Shown piece by piece: positions 6,610-7,031 of a stretch of 7,031 bases of DNA. The first letter of the stretch is position 1. Each line of letters opens with the position of its first letter. Under the pieces are notes generated by a model. The model ran no database searches. It saw nothing but the letters and a program-made list of their open reading frames with translations, and was not told where the DNA came from. Made by a program: the position numbers and the translations under genes. Source of the DNA: Clostridiales bacterium (lineage in GTDB: Bacteria > Bacillota > Clostridia > Tissierellales > Sedimentibacteraceae); the NCBI GenBank assembly GCA_003457065.1, contig DMJQ01000083.1, positions 1 to 7,031 on the forward strand, given 5' to 3'.

Positions 6610-6638
6610 TTGACATAAATCAACCGTTGATATATTAT
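6610..6638 (+). promoter_or_regulatory. Sigma-A promoter of radA
   Basis: TTGACA (6610-6615) and TATTAT (6633-6638) are separated by 17 nt; the -35 box is perfect and the -10 box differs from consensus at one base. Transcription should start near 6645, leaving a leader of only about 18 nt before the ATG at 6663. This gives radA its own promoter, divergent from the pot promoter. Confidence 0.75.
6619..6631. promoter_or_regulatory. Palindrome within the radA promoter spacer
   Basis: ATCAAC (6619-6624), one C, GTTGAT (6626-6631): a perfect 6-bp inverted repeat lying wholly between the -35 and -10 boxes, a classic operator position. It does not resemble the AAACTT half-sites of the pot operator or the SOS box as I know it from Gram-positives (GAAC-N4-GTTC). 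No binding protein can be assigned. Confidence 0.45.
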
Positions 6639-6662
6639 TAATGTAATGAAAGCGGGTGAAAT

Positions 6663-7031
6663 ATGGCCAGGTTAAAAACAAAGTTTGTCTGCCAGGAATG
6701 CGGTTATGAAACTGCGAAATGGCTTGGAAAATGCCCATCCTGTGAACAGTGGAACACATTTGTGGAGGAAATAGAATCCAAAGCGGACGATCACAAAAAT
6801 CAGAGGGGTATAAGTAAAGGAAAATTAGAAAAAATACAAAATATTACTTCAACAAAAAAAGAAAGATATTCCACAGGCAGCAGGGAAATGGACAGGGTCC
6901 TCGGAGGAGGCATCATTAAAAGTTCCCTGGTGTTGGTTGGCGGAGATCCAGGCATAGGAAAATCAACGCTGCTTCTTCAGGTTGCCGACTTTGTTTCAAG
7001 ACAGAAACTGAAAGTTCTTTATGTATCGGGG
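6663..7031 (+). CDS. radA: DNA repair protein RadA (partial, N-terminal 123 codons)
   Basis: RadA (Sms) is a RecA-like ATPase and DnaB-type helicase that helps process recombination intermediates in repair and transformation. The window holds the N-terminal part only. A C4 zinc finger uses Cys10, Cys13, Cys24 and Cys27, with the family motif WLGKCPSC (20-27). A linker follows, then YSTGSREMDRVLGGGI (69-84) and Walker A GGDPGIGKST (93-102). The reading frame is open to the last base, and roughly 330 more codons are expected beyond the edge. The ATG is preceded by a weak GGGTGA-like ribosome binding site (6654-6659). In many Bacillota radA follows clpC; here it has its own promoter and a divergent pot operon as neighbour. 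Confidence 0.95.
   Translation, partial: MARLKTKFVCQECGYETAKWLGKCPSCEQWNTFVEEIESKADDHKNQRGISKGKLEKIQNITSTKKERYSTGSREMDRVLGGGIIKSSLVLVGGDPGIGKSTLLLQVADFVSRQKLKVLYVSG

Noticed and set aside
6466..6759. Minus-strand open frame over the divergent region and radA start
   Set aside because: It lies antisense to the clear radA coding sequence and crosses both promoters; the translation matches nothing I recognise.

Overview
The window comes from a low-GC Gram-positive bacterium, most likely a member of the Clostridia or a relative. The evidence is AT-rich DNA, strong AGGAGG-type ribosome binding sites with some GTG and TTG starts, a lipoprotein-type polyamine-binding protein, and consensus TTGACA/TATAAT promoters. 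I cannot name the species from sequence alone.

Layout. (1) Positions 1-1967, plus strand: the tail of a TRAP transporter operon. The small membrane subunit (dctQ) and the large permease (dctM) are complete. The extracytoplasmic binding protein (dctP) is not visible and presumably lies just left of the window. A 19-bp stem-loop and an unusual dctQ leader precede dctQ. (2) Positions 1968-2136: a convergent intergenic gap with a long-range inverted repeat and an A/T-flanked hairpin that can terminate transcription from both sides. (3) Positions 2137-6409, minus strand: a compact five-gene operon read in the order HTH-cupin regulator, potA, potB, potC, potD. This is a complete polyamine (spermidine/putrescine) ABC importer with a PuuR-like regulator as first gene. 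Gaps are 14, 2 and 1 nt, and potB and potC overlap by 7 nt. (4) Positions 6410-6662: a divergent control region. On the minus strand there is a fully consensus sigma-A promoter followed by two overlapping palindromes around the expected transcription start. On the plus strand there is a separate promoter with a palindrome in its spacer. (5) Positions 6663-7031, plus strand: the first 123 codons of radA, cut by the window edge.

How the genes work together. PotD on the outer face of the membrane captures a polyamine, PotB and PotC form the channel, and PotA hydrolyses ATP. The HTH-cupin protein probably senses a polyamine or related metabolite and represses its own operon through the palindromes downstream of the promoter. 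The TRAP module is a separate, ion-gradient-driven importer for an unidentified substrate, probably an organic acid. radA is an unrelated DNA-repair gene that shares only the divergent control region.

All the genes belong to known families and I see no evidence of a previously undescribed multi-gene system. The parts that deserve attention are regulatory: the split ribosome-binding-site arrangement before dctQ, the promoter/operator of the pot operon, and the palindrome inside the radA promoter.
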